Assembly (NCBI GenBank): GCA_021286885.1
Contig: JAJTBM010000135.1
Location: forward strand, 1-7,640
DNA length: 7,640 nucleotides
Reading direction: 5' to 3'
From: Rhodocyclales bacterium
GTDB taxonomy: Bacteria; Pseudomonadota; Gammaproteobacteria; Burkholderiales; Rhodocyclaceae
Shown: positions 1 through 6,844 of the stretch, in pieces
Layout of the letters: the number at the start of each line of letters is the position of its first letter
How positions within the stretch are numbered: the stretch's first letter is position 1
Program-made: the position numbers and the translations under genes
The notes under the pieces: model-generated
Database searches by the model: none
Seen by the model: the letters and a program-made list of their open reading frames with translations, nothing else
What the model was told of the DNA's origin: nothing

Positions 1-60
1 CAATTTTACCGTACTTGGCGTTTCTGCCCGCTGCTTGGCGGGTGGGCAGGCAGGAGAACC

Positions 61-1428
61 ATGGATCAAGCCCCGGCCTCGCCCCGTATGCAAGCGGTCC
101 CAGACTTGCAACTCGAACCCCTTGCGCAGGAGTCCCCGCGCTACATGCTGGTCTTGGCCGGAAATGTGCTGCCGGATCGGCCCCGGGCCCAGGTGTGCCA
201 GAACCTGGCCCGTCTGCTCAAGCAGGACTTGCCCCAGGTGGAGCAGCTCCTGAACGGTCGGGCGCGGGTCATCAAGAATCAGCTGGATCTGGAAACCGCC
301 CGCAAATATCAGCAGGCCCTGGAACAGGCGGGTGCTGAGTGTTCCTGTCTGCCCATGCCGGTGGAGCGTCAGGCAGTGGTGCATCAGCCCTCCCTCAACT
401 GGAGCCATTCAGCCCCCGAGCCGGCGCCTGAAGAGGCGAGCCGGGCATCTTTTCAGGGGGCGTCCGACAGGATCACCGAAAAGCTGGGCTTGGCGCGGAT
501 CGAGGGTTTTTCGCTGGGCGCCTTTTTTTCAGAGGTGTTCACAAAGCACAGCCCAGACGAAGTAGAGCGCATTCTGGCGGTGGGCACCCCCGACACCACC
601 CCGCCTTTAGACCCGAGCATGGGGGTGATGCCCAATCCGTGGATTTTCTTCCGGGTGCTCAGCGGTTCGCTGCTGACCTACATCATCTTTTTGTACGCCT
701 GGAAAGAGTTCGAAAACATCCACCTGCTGCCGGGCCTGATCCTCATGGGCTCGTTTGCGGTGCCTTTTTCGGTGCTGATCCTGTTTTTTGAGCTGAACAC
801 GCCGCGCAATATTTCCATCTTCCGGGTGTTTCAGCTGGTCGTGACCGGCGGCGCCATTTCGCTCCCGGTGTCGCTCTTCTTGTTTGACGTGCTGGATTTC
901 ATGGATATCTTCGGTGCCTCGTCGGCGGGCTTCATCGAAGAGACTGGCAAGCTCCTGGCGCTGTTGTTTGCGCTGCGCAAGATCAAATGGGAGCGCTACC
1001 CCTATCAGCTCAATGCCCTGCTCCTGGGGGCAGCGGTGGGGACGGGCTTTGCGGCATTCGAATCAGCCGGCTACGCGTTGCGCATCGGCCTCATGAACCA
1101 GGCGGCCATGCTGGCTAACATTCAGGTGCGTGGCGCCATGTCGCCCTTCGCCCATATTGTCTGGACGGCCATTGCCGCCTCCGCCTTCTGGGCCGCTCGG
1201 CCCTGGTACACCAGCCACACCGATACCCTTCTGTCCCAGCGTTTCCTGCGTTTGTTCATGGTGCCGGTGGGACTGCACTTCGTCTGGAACATGGATTTCA
1301 CCGGACCCTTCCTGCTCAAGTACGTGATTTTGGGCTTTGTGGCCTGGGTGGTGGTGATCAGCCTTACCCAGTCGGGGCTTAAGGAGATTGAGGCGTTGGT
1401 GGACAAGACGGAGCCCGCGACTCCATAA
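61..1428 (+). CDS. PrsW-family intramembrane metalloprotease with extra N-terminal domain
   Basis: The predicted protein has 455 residues and about eight membrane segments, from roughly residue 195 to 436. It carries the four signatures of the PrsW/CPBP (Abi) protease superfamily: EExxK at E293, E294 and K297; FxxxE at F330 to E334; a histidine at H365 in a membrane segment; and a second histidine at H406 in an HFVWN stretch. An ELNTPRN motif near residue 244 also fits PrsW proteins. Family members cut membrane proteins within the bilayer; Bacillus PrsW cuts the anti-sigma factor RsiW. Residues 28-96 form a soluble domain with alternating hydrophobic and charged positions. A linker rich in Pro, Ala, Ser and Glu follows (about 97-137), then a short amphipathic region (138-183). 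This makes the protein much longer than Bacillus PrsW, which has about 220 residues. The ATG at 61 follows AGGAG at 52-56. No sigma or anti-sigma gene lies nearby, so the substrate is unknown. The fold assignment is firm; protease activity is inferred from the motifs. Confidence 0.87.
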   Translation: MDQAPASPRMQAVPDLQLEPLAQESPRYMLVLAGNVLPDRPRAQVCQNLARLLKQDLPQVEQLLNGRARVIKNQLDLETARKYQQALEQAGAECSCLPMPVERQAVVHQPSLNWSHSAPEPAPEEASRASFQGASDRITEKLGLARIEGFSLGAFFSEVFTKHSPDEVERILAVGTPDTTPPLDPSMGVMPNPWIFFRVLSGSLLTYIIFLYAWKEFENIHLLPGLILMGSFAVPFSVLILFFELNTPRNISIFRVFQLVVTGGAISLPVSLFLFDVLDFMDIFGASSAGFIEETGKLLALLFALRKIKWERYPYQLNALLLGAAVGTGFAAFESAGYALRIGLMNQAAMLANIQVRGAMSPFAHIVWTAIAASAFWAARPWYTSHTDTLLSQRFLRLFMVPVGLHFVWNMDFTGPFLLKYVILGFVAWVVVISLTQSGLKEIEALVDKTEPATP

Positions 1429-1431
1429 GGA
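1427..1431 (+). promoter_or_regulatory. Ribosome binding site for the hypothetical membrane protein
   Basis: AAGGA overlaps the TAA stop of the protease gene and lies eight bases before the ATG at 1440. That is ideal spacing and favours this start over the ATG at 1431, which would overlap the site. The overlap with the upstream stop suggests translational coupling. Confidence 0.6.
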
Positions 1432-1439
1432 TGAACACC

Positions 1440-2024
1440 ATGAATCTCCTGGAGAACATAGGCAGCGTTCTGTCCCTGCTCGTCGTGCTGGTATGGATCT
1501 GGCGCGTGGCGCAGGGGTGCAAGCGCCTGTTGGGCTCGCGTTTTGCGGTGCTGGGGGTGCTGATCTTTGTGCCCCTGGCGGTGGGGGCAGATGGGGCCAC
1601 GTATTTTTTGTTTGAAGCGGTGAAGGGGCCCCATGCTGATTCTGCGGCCTATGGAGCGCTGGCGGCCTTGCTGGTGCTGTTGGCGCTTGTGCCCCTGGCC
1701 GCTTTGTTCAATCTGCTGGCCCTGATGGCGCTGTTTGGATGTCTGTATGAGCGCCCGGCCTTGGGCCTGTCGGTGCTGATCGTTCTGCTGTTTGGCGCTG
1801 GGGGGCTGCTCGCGTGGACAGGGGGGGCGGGTAGGCCGCATAGCCCTGCATCCGATGGGCCCTTGGAACGGCGAGGGGATGATCAGGCCCTCCAGGGCCA
1901 GGAATGGGCCATGGAAGCCGGGCCCACCAGCCGGGAAGCGTGCGACCAGGCATCCGATAACGCGGATTTCCGGCGTGGGTGTTATCGGGCGCTTCAGGTG
2001 TTTGAGCGGGGGGCCGGGCGCTAG
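1440..2024 (+). CDS. Hypothetical multi-pass membrane protein with two-cysteine soluble tail
   Basis: I do not recognise this 194-residue protein. Hydrophobic stretches lie at about residues 8-22, 35-50, 70-102 (long enough for two helices) and 108-126. A polar tail of about 65 residues follows, with two cysteines at 168 and 181 in a motif of the form C-x(8)-F-x3-C. The gene follows the PrsW-like gene by 11 bases on the same strand, so the two are probably cotranscribed. An in-frame ATG at 1431 would add three residues. The ATG at 1440 is preferred because AAGGA at 1427-1431 sits eight bases upstream of it. The reading frame stays open through two G tracts (1800-1805 and 1821-1827), and the tail still looks like real protein. 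It could be a partner or substrate of the upstream protease, but only proximity supports that. Confidence 0.75.
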   Translation: MNLLENIGSVLSLLVVLVWIWRVAQGCKRLLGSRFAVLGVLIFVPLAVGADGATYFLFEAVKGPHADSAAYGALAALLVLLALVPLAALFNLLALMALFGCLYERPALGLSVLIVLLFGAGGLLAWTGGAGRPHSPASDGPLERRGDDQALQGQEWAMEAGPTSREACDQASDNADFRRGCYRALQVFERGAGR

Positions 2025-2043
2025 GTGCGAGGTGCGAGGTGCG
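2023..2043 (+). repeat. Three tandem copies of AGGTGCG
   Basis: Three perfect head-to-tail copies of the 7-mer AGGTGCG occupy 2023-2029, 2030-2036 and 2037-2043. The first copy overlaps the last two bases of the TAG stop of the hypothetical membrane protein gene. The repeat lies just before the intergenic hairpin. No function is evident; it may be a replication-slippage product. Confidence 0.85.
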
Positions 2044-2058
2044 TTAGGCGTGCTGTAA

Positions 2059-2090
2059 ATGCCAACGCCACCCGGAGGTGGCGTTGGCAT
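2059..2090 (-). terminator. Hairpin terminator between convergent transcription units
   Basis: A perfect 14-bp inverted repeat (2059-2072 with 2077-2090) encloses a 4-base loop. It starts 21 bases past the ispH stop and lies 34 bases past the stop of the plus-strand unit. Read on the minus strand the loop is UCCG closed by a C-G pair, a member of the very stable cUNCGg tetraloop class, and a short UUU follows the stem. On the plus strand the loop is CGGA and no U run follows. The structure therefore suits the ribF-ispH operon best, although it may act on both sides. The weak U tract leaves some doubt that it is a classical intrinsic terminator. Confidence 0.72.
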
Positions 2091-2111
2091 CTGCAACCGG
2101 AGAGCCTGTGT

Positions 2112-3047
2112 TTACTCGGCGGCCTGAACCTGCAACTCCTTGGGGATCGGGAAGTTCACCTTCTCGAGCACCCCTTCGAGCTGGCGAACAGAGCCGGCAC
2201 CCAGGGCCTTGAGGCGGTTGATGACCGATTCCACCAGGACTTCGGGGGCCGAGGCGCCTGCCGTGACGCCGATCCGGGTCTTGCCCACGATCCAGGCCGG
2301 GTCGATGGCTTCGGCGTTATCCACCAGATAGGCGGGCACCTGGCGCAGCTCGGCCACTTCGCGCAGACGGTTGGAGTTGGAGCTGTTGGCAGAGCCCACC
2401 ACCAGTACCAGATCCACCTGGGGCGTCATGAACTTGACGGCGTCCTGGCGGTTCTGGGTGGCGTAGCAGATGTCGTCCTTCTTGGGGCCGACGATCTCGG
2501 GGAAGCGTTCACGCAGGGCGTTCACGATGGCCGAGGCGTCATCCACCGAAAGAGTGGTCTGGGTCACGTAGGCGAGCAGGGCCGGGTCGCGCACCACGAG
2601 GCTCGCCACATCGGCAGGCTTTTCAACCAAGTGGATGCCGTCCCGCACCTGACCCATGGTGCCTTCCACTTCCGGGTGGCCCTTGTGGCCGATCATGATG
2701 ATCTCGCGGCCCTGGTCGCGCATCCGGGCCACTTCGAGGTGCACCTTGGTGACCAGCGGGCAGGTGGCGTCAAACACGCGCAGGCCCCGGGCTTCGGCTT
2801 CGCTGCGTACCGATTGGGGCACGCCGTGGGCGCTGAAGATCACCGTGTTGCCGGTGGGCACTTCGTCCAGGTCTTCGACAAAGATGGCGCCCTTGGCGCG
2901 CAGGCCTTCGACCACGAAGCGGTTATGCACCACCTCGTGACGCACGTAGATGGGGGCGCCGAAGCGTTCGAGGGCGCGCTCCACGATTTCGATGGCGCGT
3001 TCGACCCCGGCGCAGAAGCCCCGGGGGTTGGCGAGCAGCACTTCCAT
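2112..3047 (-). CDS. ispH: 4-hydroxy-3-methylbut-2-enyl diphosphate reductase (IspH/LytB)
   Basis: IspH reduces HMBPP to isopentenyl and dimethylallyl diphosphate, the last step of the MEP isoprenoid pathway, in the cytosol using a [4Fe-4S] cluster. The 311-residue protein has the three cluster cysteines at C12 (in NPRGFCAG), C96 (in DATCPLV) and C194 (in ICYATQNRQ). It also has the substrate-pocket histidines H41, H74 and H124, the catalytic E126 in the HPEVEGT motif, and a [11 protein letters not shown] phosphate-binding stretch. Length matches the family (316 in E. coli). The frame is open upstream to 3095, but the ATG at 3047 is chosen because the conserved N-terminus begins there and AGAGGA lies seven bases before it. 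It is the last gene of the operon, 19 bases after fkpB, and is followed by the hairpin. A linked electron donor gene is not seen. Confidence 0.98.
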   Translation of the reverse strand: MEVLLANPRGFCAGVERAIEIVERALERFGAPIYVRHEVVHNRFVVEGLRAKGAIFVEDLDEVPTGNTVIFSAHGVPQSVRSEAEARGLRVFDATCPLVTKVHLEVARMRDQGREIIMIGHKGHPEVEGTMGQVRDGIHLVEKPADVASLVVRDPALLAYVTQTTLSVDDASAIVNALRERFPEIVGPKKDDICYATQNRQDAVKFMTPQVDLVLVVGSANSSNSNRLREVAELRQVPAYLVDNAEAIDPAWIVGKTRIGVTAGASAPEVLVESVINRLKALGAGSVRQLEGVLEKVNFPIPKELQVQAAE

Positions 3048-3054
3048 GGGGGAT

Positions 3055-3060
3055 TCCTCT
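3055..3060 (-). promoter_or_regulatory. Ribosome binding site fixing the ispH start
   Basis: On the minus strand AGAGGA is followed by a seven-base spacer and then the ATG at 3047. This supports the short IspH start rather than the in-frame start at 3095, which would overlap the end of fkpB and add 16 residues without family support. Confidence 0.75.
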
Positions 3061-3066
3061 GCGTGC

Positions 3067-3498
3067 TTAGTTGATGCCGATGACGTCCACCTCAAAGCGG
3101 ATGGTCTTGCCGGCCAGGGGGTGGTTGAAGTCGATGACCGCGTGGGTGTCCAGCACCTCGCGGATCAGGCCCGGGTAGCGGGTGCCGTCCGGGGCGGTGA
3201 ATTCCATGATGACCATGGGCTCCACGGTGGTGTCGCTGGGGAAGTCTTCGAGCTTGACGCGTTCGATCAGGTCTTCCCGGTAGGCGCCGAAGCCTTCTTC
3301 GGGGGCCAGCACGAAGTCCCGGTGCTCGCCCACCGCCACGCCGATCAGGTGACGTTCCATGCTGGGGGCGATGTCGCCCTTGCCCAGTTGCAGGGTGGCG
3401 GGCTTGGATTCGAAGGTGCTGATGAGCGGCTGACCGTTCTCCAGGGAGATGCGGTAGTGCAGGGTGACGAGGCTGTCGGACTGAACGGTCTGGGTCAT
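3067..3498 (-). CDS. fkpB: FKBP-type peptidyl-prolyl cis-trans isomerase (FkpB/SlpA)
   Basis: This 143-residue protein belongs to the SlyD/SlpA branch of FKBP isomerases, cytosolic enzymes that catalyse cis-trans isomerisation at proline bonds and often act as chaperones. The FKBP core is split. The first part runs from about residue 8 to 65 ([15 protein letters not shown], then [11 protein letters not shown]). An insert-in-flap domain spans about 66-118 and starts with the typical [11 protein letters not shown]. The core closes with the diagnostic [15 protein letters not shown] at 123-137. There is no histidine-rich metal-binding tail like that of SlyD, which points to FkpB. The frame is open upstream to 3609 inside lspA. 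The ATG at 3498 is chosen because it overlaps the lspA stop as ATGA, a purine-rich AAGAGAAG lies eight bases upstream, and the FKBP domain starts just after it. Length fits (149 in E. coli). Confidence 0.96.
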   Translation of the reverse strand: MTQTVQSDSLVTLHYRISLENGQPLISTFESKPATLQLGKGDIAPSMERHLIGVAVGEHRDFVLAPEEGFGAYREDLIERVKLEDFPSDTTVEPMVIMEFTAPDGTRYPGLIREVLDTHAVIDFNHPLAGKTIRFEVDVIGIN

Positions 3499-3992
3499 GA
3501 GTGTTTCTTCTCTTGGGTCGAGGCGGTGCGGGCGTCCTGGAGCTGGGCGTAGATCATGAGGCCCACGCCCCCGCAGATGGCCGAATCCGCCACGTTGAAG
3601 GCCGGCCACCCGTAGGCGCCGATATGAAAATACAGAAAATCGACCACTGCGCCAAACACGAAGCGGTCGATCACGTTGCCAATGGCCCCCCCGATGATGA
3701 GGGAGAAGGCCAGGGGCAGCAGCTTTTCGTGCTGGTGCTGGGCCAGCAGGCGCAGCAGCCAGCCGCAGATCAGGGCAGCCAGGCCCACAAAGAACCAGCG
3801 CTGCCAGCCGGCCTGATCGGCCAGAAAGCTGAAGGCGGCGCCGGGGTTGAAGGCCAGAACCAGATCAAAGAAGCTGGTGACGGGGATCACCTCCCCGTTA
3901 CGCAGCGCGCCGCGCACCAGATGCTTGGTCCATTGGTCTGCCAGAACCACAAAGGCAGACAGACCGATCCAGCTACCAAGGCGAAGTTTCAA
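3495..3992 (-). CDS. lspA: Lipoprotein signal peptidase (signal peptidase II)
   Basis: LspA is an inner-membrane aspartyl protease that removes the signal peptide from diacylglyceryl-modified prolipoproteins. The 165-residue product (E. coli 164) has four hydrophobic segments and all conserved blocks: LADQWTK with D19, FNPGAAFSFL at 48-57, GNVIDR with N106 and R110, and the catalytic pair D118 (in VVDFL) and D136 (in FNVADSAI). The start is a TTG at 3992, with GGGAG six bases upstream. The frame is closed by the ileS stop five codons earlier, so no longer start is possible, and the next candidates would cut into the first membrane helix. The gene follows ileS by 15 bases and overlaps fkpB by four bases (ATGA). 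The C-terminal tail is short and polar (EKKHS). Confidence 0.97.
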   Translation of the reverse strand: MKLRLGSWIGLSAFVVLADQWTKHLVRGALRNGEVIPVTSFFDLVLAFNPGAAFSFLADQAGWQRWFFVGLAALICGWLLRLLAQHQHEKLLPLAFSLIIGGAIGNVIDRFVFGAVVDFLYFHIGAYGWPAFNVADSAICGGVGLMIYAQLQDARTASTQEKKHS

Positions 3993-3998
3993 GGGCGG

Positions 3999-4003
3999 CT
4001 CCC
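3999..4003 (-). promoter_or_regulatory. Ribosome binding site for lspA supporting a TTG start
   Basis: GGGAG on the minus strand lies six bases before the TTG at 3992, within the 15 bases between the ileS stop and lspA. It is the only purine-rich match there and supports the rare start codon. Confidence 0.55.
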
Positions 4004-4007
4004 GAGG

Positions 4008-6824
4008 TCAGGCGCACTGGCGGGCTTCGCCGGCGCCGTACAGGTTGGAGGTGCAACGGCCGCACAGCTCGGGGTGCTCGGCATCGTGGCCCACGTCGGC
4101 CCGGTAGTGCCAGCAGCGGTCGCACTTCTGATGGGCAGAAGGGGTCACGATGATGGCTTCGGCGCTGGCATCGGCCACTTCCACCAGGGTGGTGGCGGAG
4201 CAGATCAGCACGAAGCGCAGGTCATCGCCCAGGCTGGCCAGTTGCTGGTACTTGTCGCCCGCAGCGCGGATTTCCACTTCGGCCTGGAGGGAGGAGCCCA
4301 CCTTGCCTTCGGCGCGCACGGCTTCGATCTGCTTTTGCACCTCGGTGCGCAGGGCGCGGATGCCGTCCCAGCGGGCGAGCAGGGCTTCTTCGCCCTCTTG
4401 GGTGGGCAGGGTGTGGAAGGTGTGCAGCATCACGCTGTCTTCGGCGTCCTTGCCCAGCAGCTGCCAGATTTCTTCGGCGGTGAAGGACAGGATGGGCGCC
4501 ATCAGGCGCACCACCGATTGCAGGATGTGCCACAGGGCGCTCTGGGCCGCCCGGCGCGGGGCCGAGTTCACCTGGGTGGTGTAGAGGCGGTCCTTGAGGA
4601 TGTCGAGATACACCGCGCCCAGGTCTTCGGCGGCGAAGTTCTGGAGCGCCTGCACGACCCGGTGGAACTCGAAGCGGGCGTAGTCGGCTTCGGCCTGGGT
4701 TTGCAGCTGGCGGGTGAGGGCCAGGGCGTAGCGGTCGATCTCCAGCCAGTCGGAGACCGGCAGCATGTCGGTTTCCGGGTTGAAGTCGGCGGTGTTGGCG
4801 AGCAGGAAGCGCAGGGTGTTGCGCAGCCGGCGATAGACTTCCACCACCCGGTCAAGGATTTCCTTGGAGATGGAGAGTTCGCCCGAGTAGTCGGTGGCGG
4901 CCACCCAGAGGCGCAGGATTTCGGCGCCCAGCTTGCCGGTGACTTCTTGCGGGATCACCACGTTGCCCAGCGATTTGCTCATCTTGCGCCCGGCCCCATC
5001 CACCGCAAAGCCGTGGGTCAGCAGGGCCTTGTAGGGCGGGTGGCCGTCGATGGCGCAGCCGGTCAGCAGGGAGGAGTGGAACCAGCCCCGGTGCTGGTCG
5101 GAGCCTTCCAGGTAGAGGTCGGCGCGGGGGCCGCTGGCGTGGCCGTCGTTATGGGAGCCGCGCAGCACGTGCCAGTGGGTGGTGCCGGAGTCGAACCACA
5201 CGTCCAGGGTGTCGGAGATCTTTTCGTACTGGCTGGCTTCGGCGCCCAGCAGTTCGGCGGCGTCCAGCTGGAACCAGGCGGCGATGCCCTTTTCTTCGAC
5301 CCGCTTGGCCACGTCTTCCATCAGTTCGACGGTGCGCGGGTGCAGTTCGCCGGTTTCCCGGTGCAGGAAGAAGGGAATCGGCACGCCCCAGTTACGCTGG
5401 CGCGAGATGCACCAGTCGGGCCGGTTGGCGATCATGGCGTGCAGCCGGGCCTGACCCCAGGCGGGGAAGAACTCGGTGGCATCCACGCCCTGCAGGGCCA
5501 GTTCGCGCAGGCTGGGGCCGCCGTTGGGCTTGAGATCCATGCCCACAAACCACTGGGCGGTGGCCCGGTAGATCAGGGGGGTCTTGTGGCGCCAGCAGTG
5601 CATGTAGCTGTGGCTGATCTTCTCGGAGGAGAACAGGTTGCCGACTTCTTCGAGCTTTTCAACGATGACCGGGTTGGCCTTCCAGATGTGCAGGCCGCCA
5701 AAGAAGGGCAGGCTCTCGGCGTACACGCCGTTGCTCTGGACCGGGTTGAGGATGTCGTCGTTGGTGAAGCCGTTGGCCTTGCAGGAGTTGAAGTCGTCCA
5801 TGCCGTAGGCGGGGGCGGAGTGCACCACGCCGGTGCCGGCGTCCAGGCCCACGTAGTCGGCCACGAACACCGGGGAGAGGCGCTCGTAGAAGGGATGCTT
5901 GAACTTGAGGCCGCCCAGGGCTTCGCCGGCACAACGGGCGATGATCTGGCCTTCCAGGCCGAAGCGCTTGAGGCTGGCTTCCACCAGCTCGCTGGCGAGC
6001 ACCACCAGCCCACGGCCCGAGGTCTGTACCAGGGCGTATTCGTGTTCGGGGTGGACGTTCAGGGCCTGGTTGGCGGGAATGGTCCAGGGGGTGGTGGTCC
6101 AGATCACGATGCGGGCGGTTTCGCCGGCGGGCAGGGCCGCGAGGCCAAAGGCGGCGGCCAGGCGATCCGGCTCGGCGCTTACGAAGCCCACGTCGATGGC
6201 ATGACTTTGCTTGTCTTGGTATTCGACTTCGGCTTCAGCCAGGGCGGAGCCGCAATCGAAACACCAGTTGACCGGCTTGAGGCCCTTGAACACCCAGCCG
6301 CGCTTGACCATCTCGGCCAGGGCGCGGATTTCGCCGGCCTCGTTGCCGAATTCCATGGTCAGGTAGGGCTTGTCCCAGTCGCCCAGCACGCCCAGGCGGA
6401 TGAAGTCCTGTTTCTGGCCTTCGACCTGCTCGGCGGCGTAGCTGCGGCACAGCTCGCGCACCTGGTCGGCGGGCAGGTTCTTGCCGTGGGTGACTTCGAT
6501 CTTGTGTTCGATGGGCAGGCCGTGGCAGTCCCAGCCGGGCACGTAGGGGGCATCAAAACCGGCCAGGGTCTTGGAGCGGATGATGATGTCCTTGAGGATC
6601 TTGTTGAGCGCGTGGCCGATGTGGATGTTGCCGTTGGCGTAGGGGGGGCCATCGTGCAGGATGAACTTGGGGCGTCCGGCGGCGGCCTTGCGGATCTTCT
6701 GGTAGAGCTTGCGCTGTTGCCAGTCGGCAATCCAGTTGGGCTCGCGCTTGGCGAGATCCCCCCGCATGGGGAAGGGGGTGTCGGGCAGGTTCAGGTCGCT
6801 ACGCTTGTTGGGCTTGTTGGACAT
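4008..6824 (-). CDS. ileS: Isoleucyl-tRNA synthetase
   Basis: IleRS is a cytosolic class I aminoacyl-tRNA synthetase that joins isoleucine to tRNA-Ile and hydrolyses mischarged valine. The protein has 938 residues, the same length as the E. coli enzyme. Domains in order: the N-terminal Rossmann half with [12 protein letters not shown] at 60-71 (HIGH motif at 68-71); the CP1 editing domain with [10 protein letters not shown] and [16 protein letters not shown], including D343 and D344; the second catalytic half with KMSKS at 614-618; the anticodon-binding helical domain; and a C-terminal zinc site with C901, C904, C921 and C924. This zinc tail marks the bacterial IleS1 type rather than the mupirocin-resistant, eukaryote-like IleS2. 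The ATG at 6824 is the natural start, but the 20 bases before it hold no good Shine-Dalgarno match, so translation may rely on coupling to ribF. The TGA stop is in the same frame as lspA. Confidence 0.99.
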   Translation of the reverse strand: MSNKPNKRSDLNLPDTPFPMRGDLAKREPNWIADWQQRKLYQKIRKAAAGRPKFILHDGPPYANGNIHIGHALNKILKDIIIRSKTLAGFDAPYVPGWDCHGLPIEHKIEVTHGKNLPADQVRELCRSYAAEQVEGQKQDFIRLGVLGDWDKPYLTMEFGNEAGEIRALAEMVKRGWVFKGLKPVNWCFDCGSALAEAEVEYQDKQSHAIDVGFVSAEPDRLAAAFGLAALPAGETARIVIWTTTPWTIPANQALNVHPEHEYALVQTSGRGLVVLASELVEASLKRFGLEGQIIARCAGEALGGLKFKHPFYERLSPVFVADYVGLDAGTGVVHSAPAYGMDDFNSCKANGFTNDDILNPVQSNGVYAESLPFFGGLHIWKANPVIVEKLEEVGNLFSSEKISHSYMHCWRHKTPLIYRATAQWFVGMDLKPNGGPSLRELALQGVDATEFFPAWGQARLHAMIANRPDWCISRQRNWGVPIPFFLHRETGELHPRTVELMEDVAKRVEEKGIAAWFQLDAAELLGAEASQYEKISDTLDVWFDSGTTHWHVLRGSHNDGHASGPRADLYLEGSDQHRGWFHSSLLTGCAIDGHPPYKALLTHGFAVDGAGRKMSKSLGNVVIPQEVTGKLGAEILRLWVAATDYSGELSISKEILDRVVEVYRRLRNTLRFLLANTADFNPETDMLPVSDWLEIDRYALALTRQLQTQAEADYARFEFHRVVQALQNFAAEDLGAVYLDILKDRLYTTQVNSAPRRAAQSALWHILQSVVRLMAPILSFTAEEIWQLLGKDAEDSVMLHTFHTLPTQEGEEALLARWDGIRALRTEVQKQIEAVRAEGKVGSSLQAEVEIRAAGDKYQQLASLGDDLRFVLICSATTLVEVADASAEAIIVTPSAHQKCDRCWHYRADVGHDAEHPELCGRCTSNLYGAGEARQCA

Positions 6825-6844
6825 GGTGATCGCTTGGACTGAAT

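Noticed and set aside
1..60. Promoter for the plus-strand unit
   Set aside because: No convincing -35/-10 pair is visible in the 60 bases available. The promoter may lie left of the window.
523..529. Run of seven T in the protease gene as a possible frameshift site
   Set aside because: The reading frame and protein pattern continue normally on both sides. Neither alternative frame gives a sensible product, and no stimulatory structure is obvious.
1122..2096. 324-codon minus-strand open frame opposite the membrane protein genes
   Set aside because: The product is rich in Pro, Gln and Arg and low in complexity, typical of the reverse of hydrophobic genes. The plus strand encodes coherent membrane helices.
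2025..3074. 349-codon plus-strand open frame opposite ispH
   Set aside because: It mirrors the ispH coding sequence. The composition is rich in His, Gly and Val without domain signals, and the minus-strand protein has all catalytic residues of IspH.
2950..3552. 200-codon plus-strand open frame opposite fkpB
   Set aside because: It is antisense to a well-supported FKBP gene and shows no motif.
3501..6842. Very long plus-strand open frame (1113 codons) opposite ileS and lspA
   Set aside because: It is antisense to two clearly recognisable genes. Its protein is dominated by Gly, Ala, Val, Gln and His with no known motif, as expected from codon bias in GC-rich genes.
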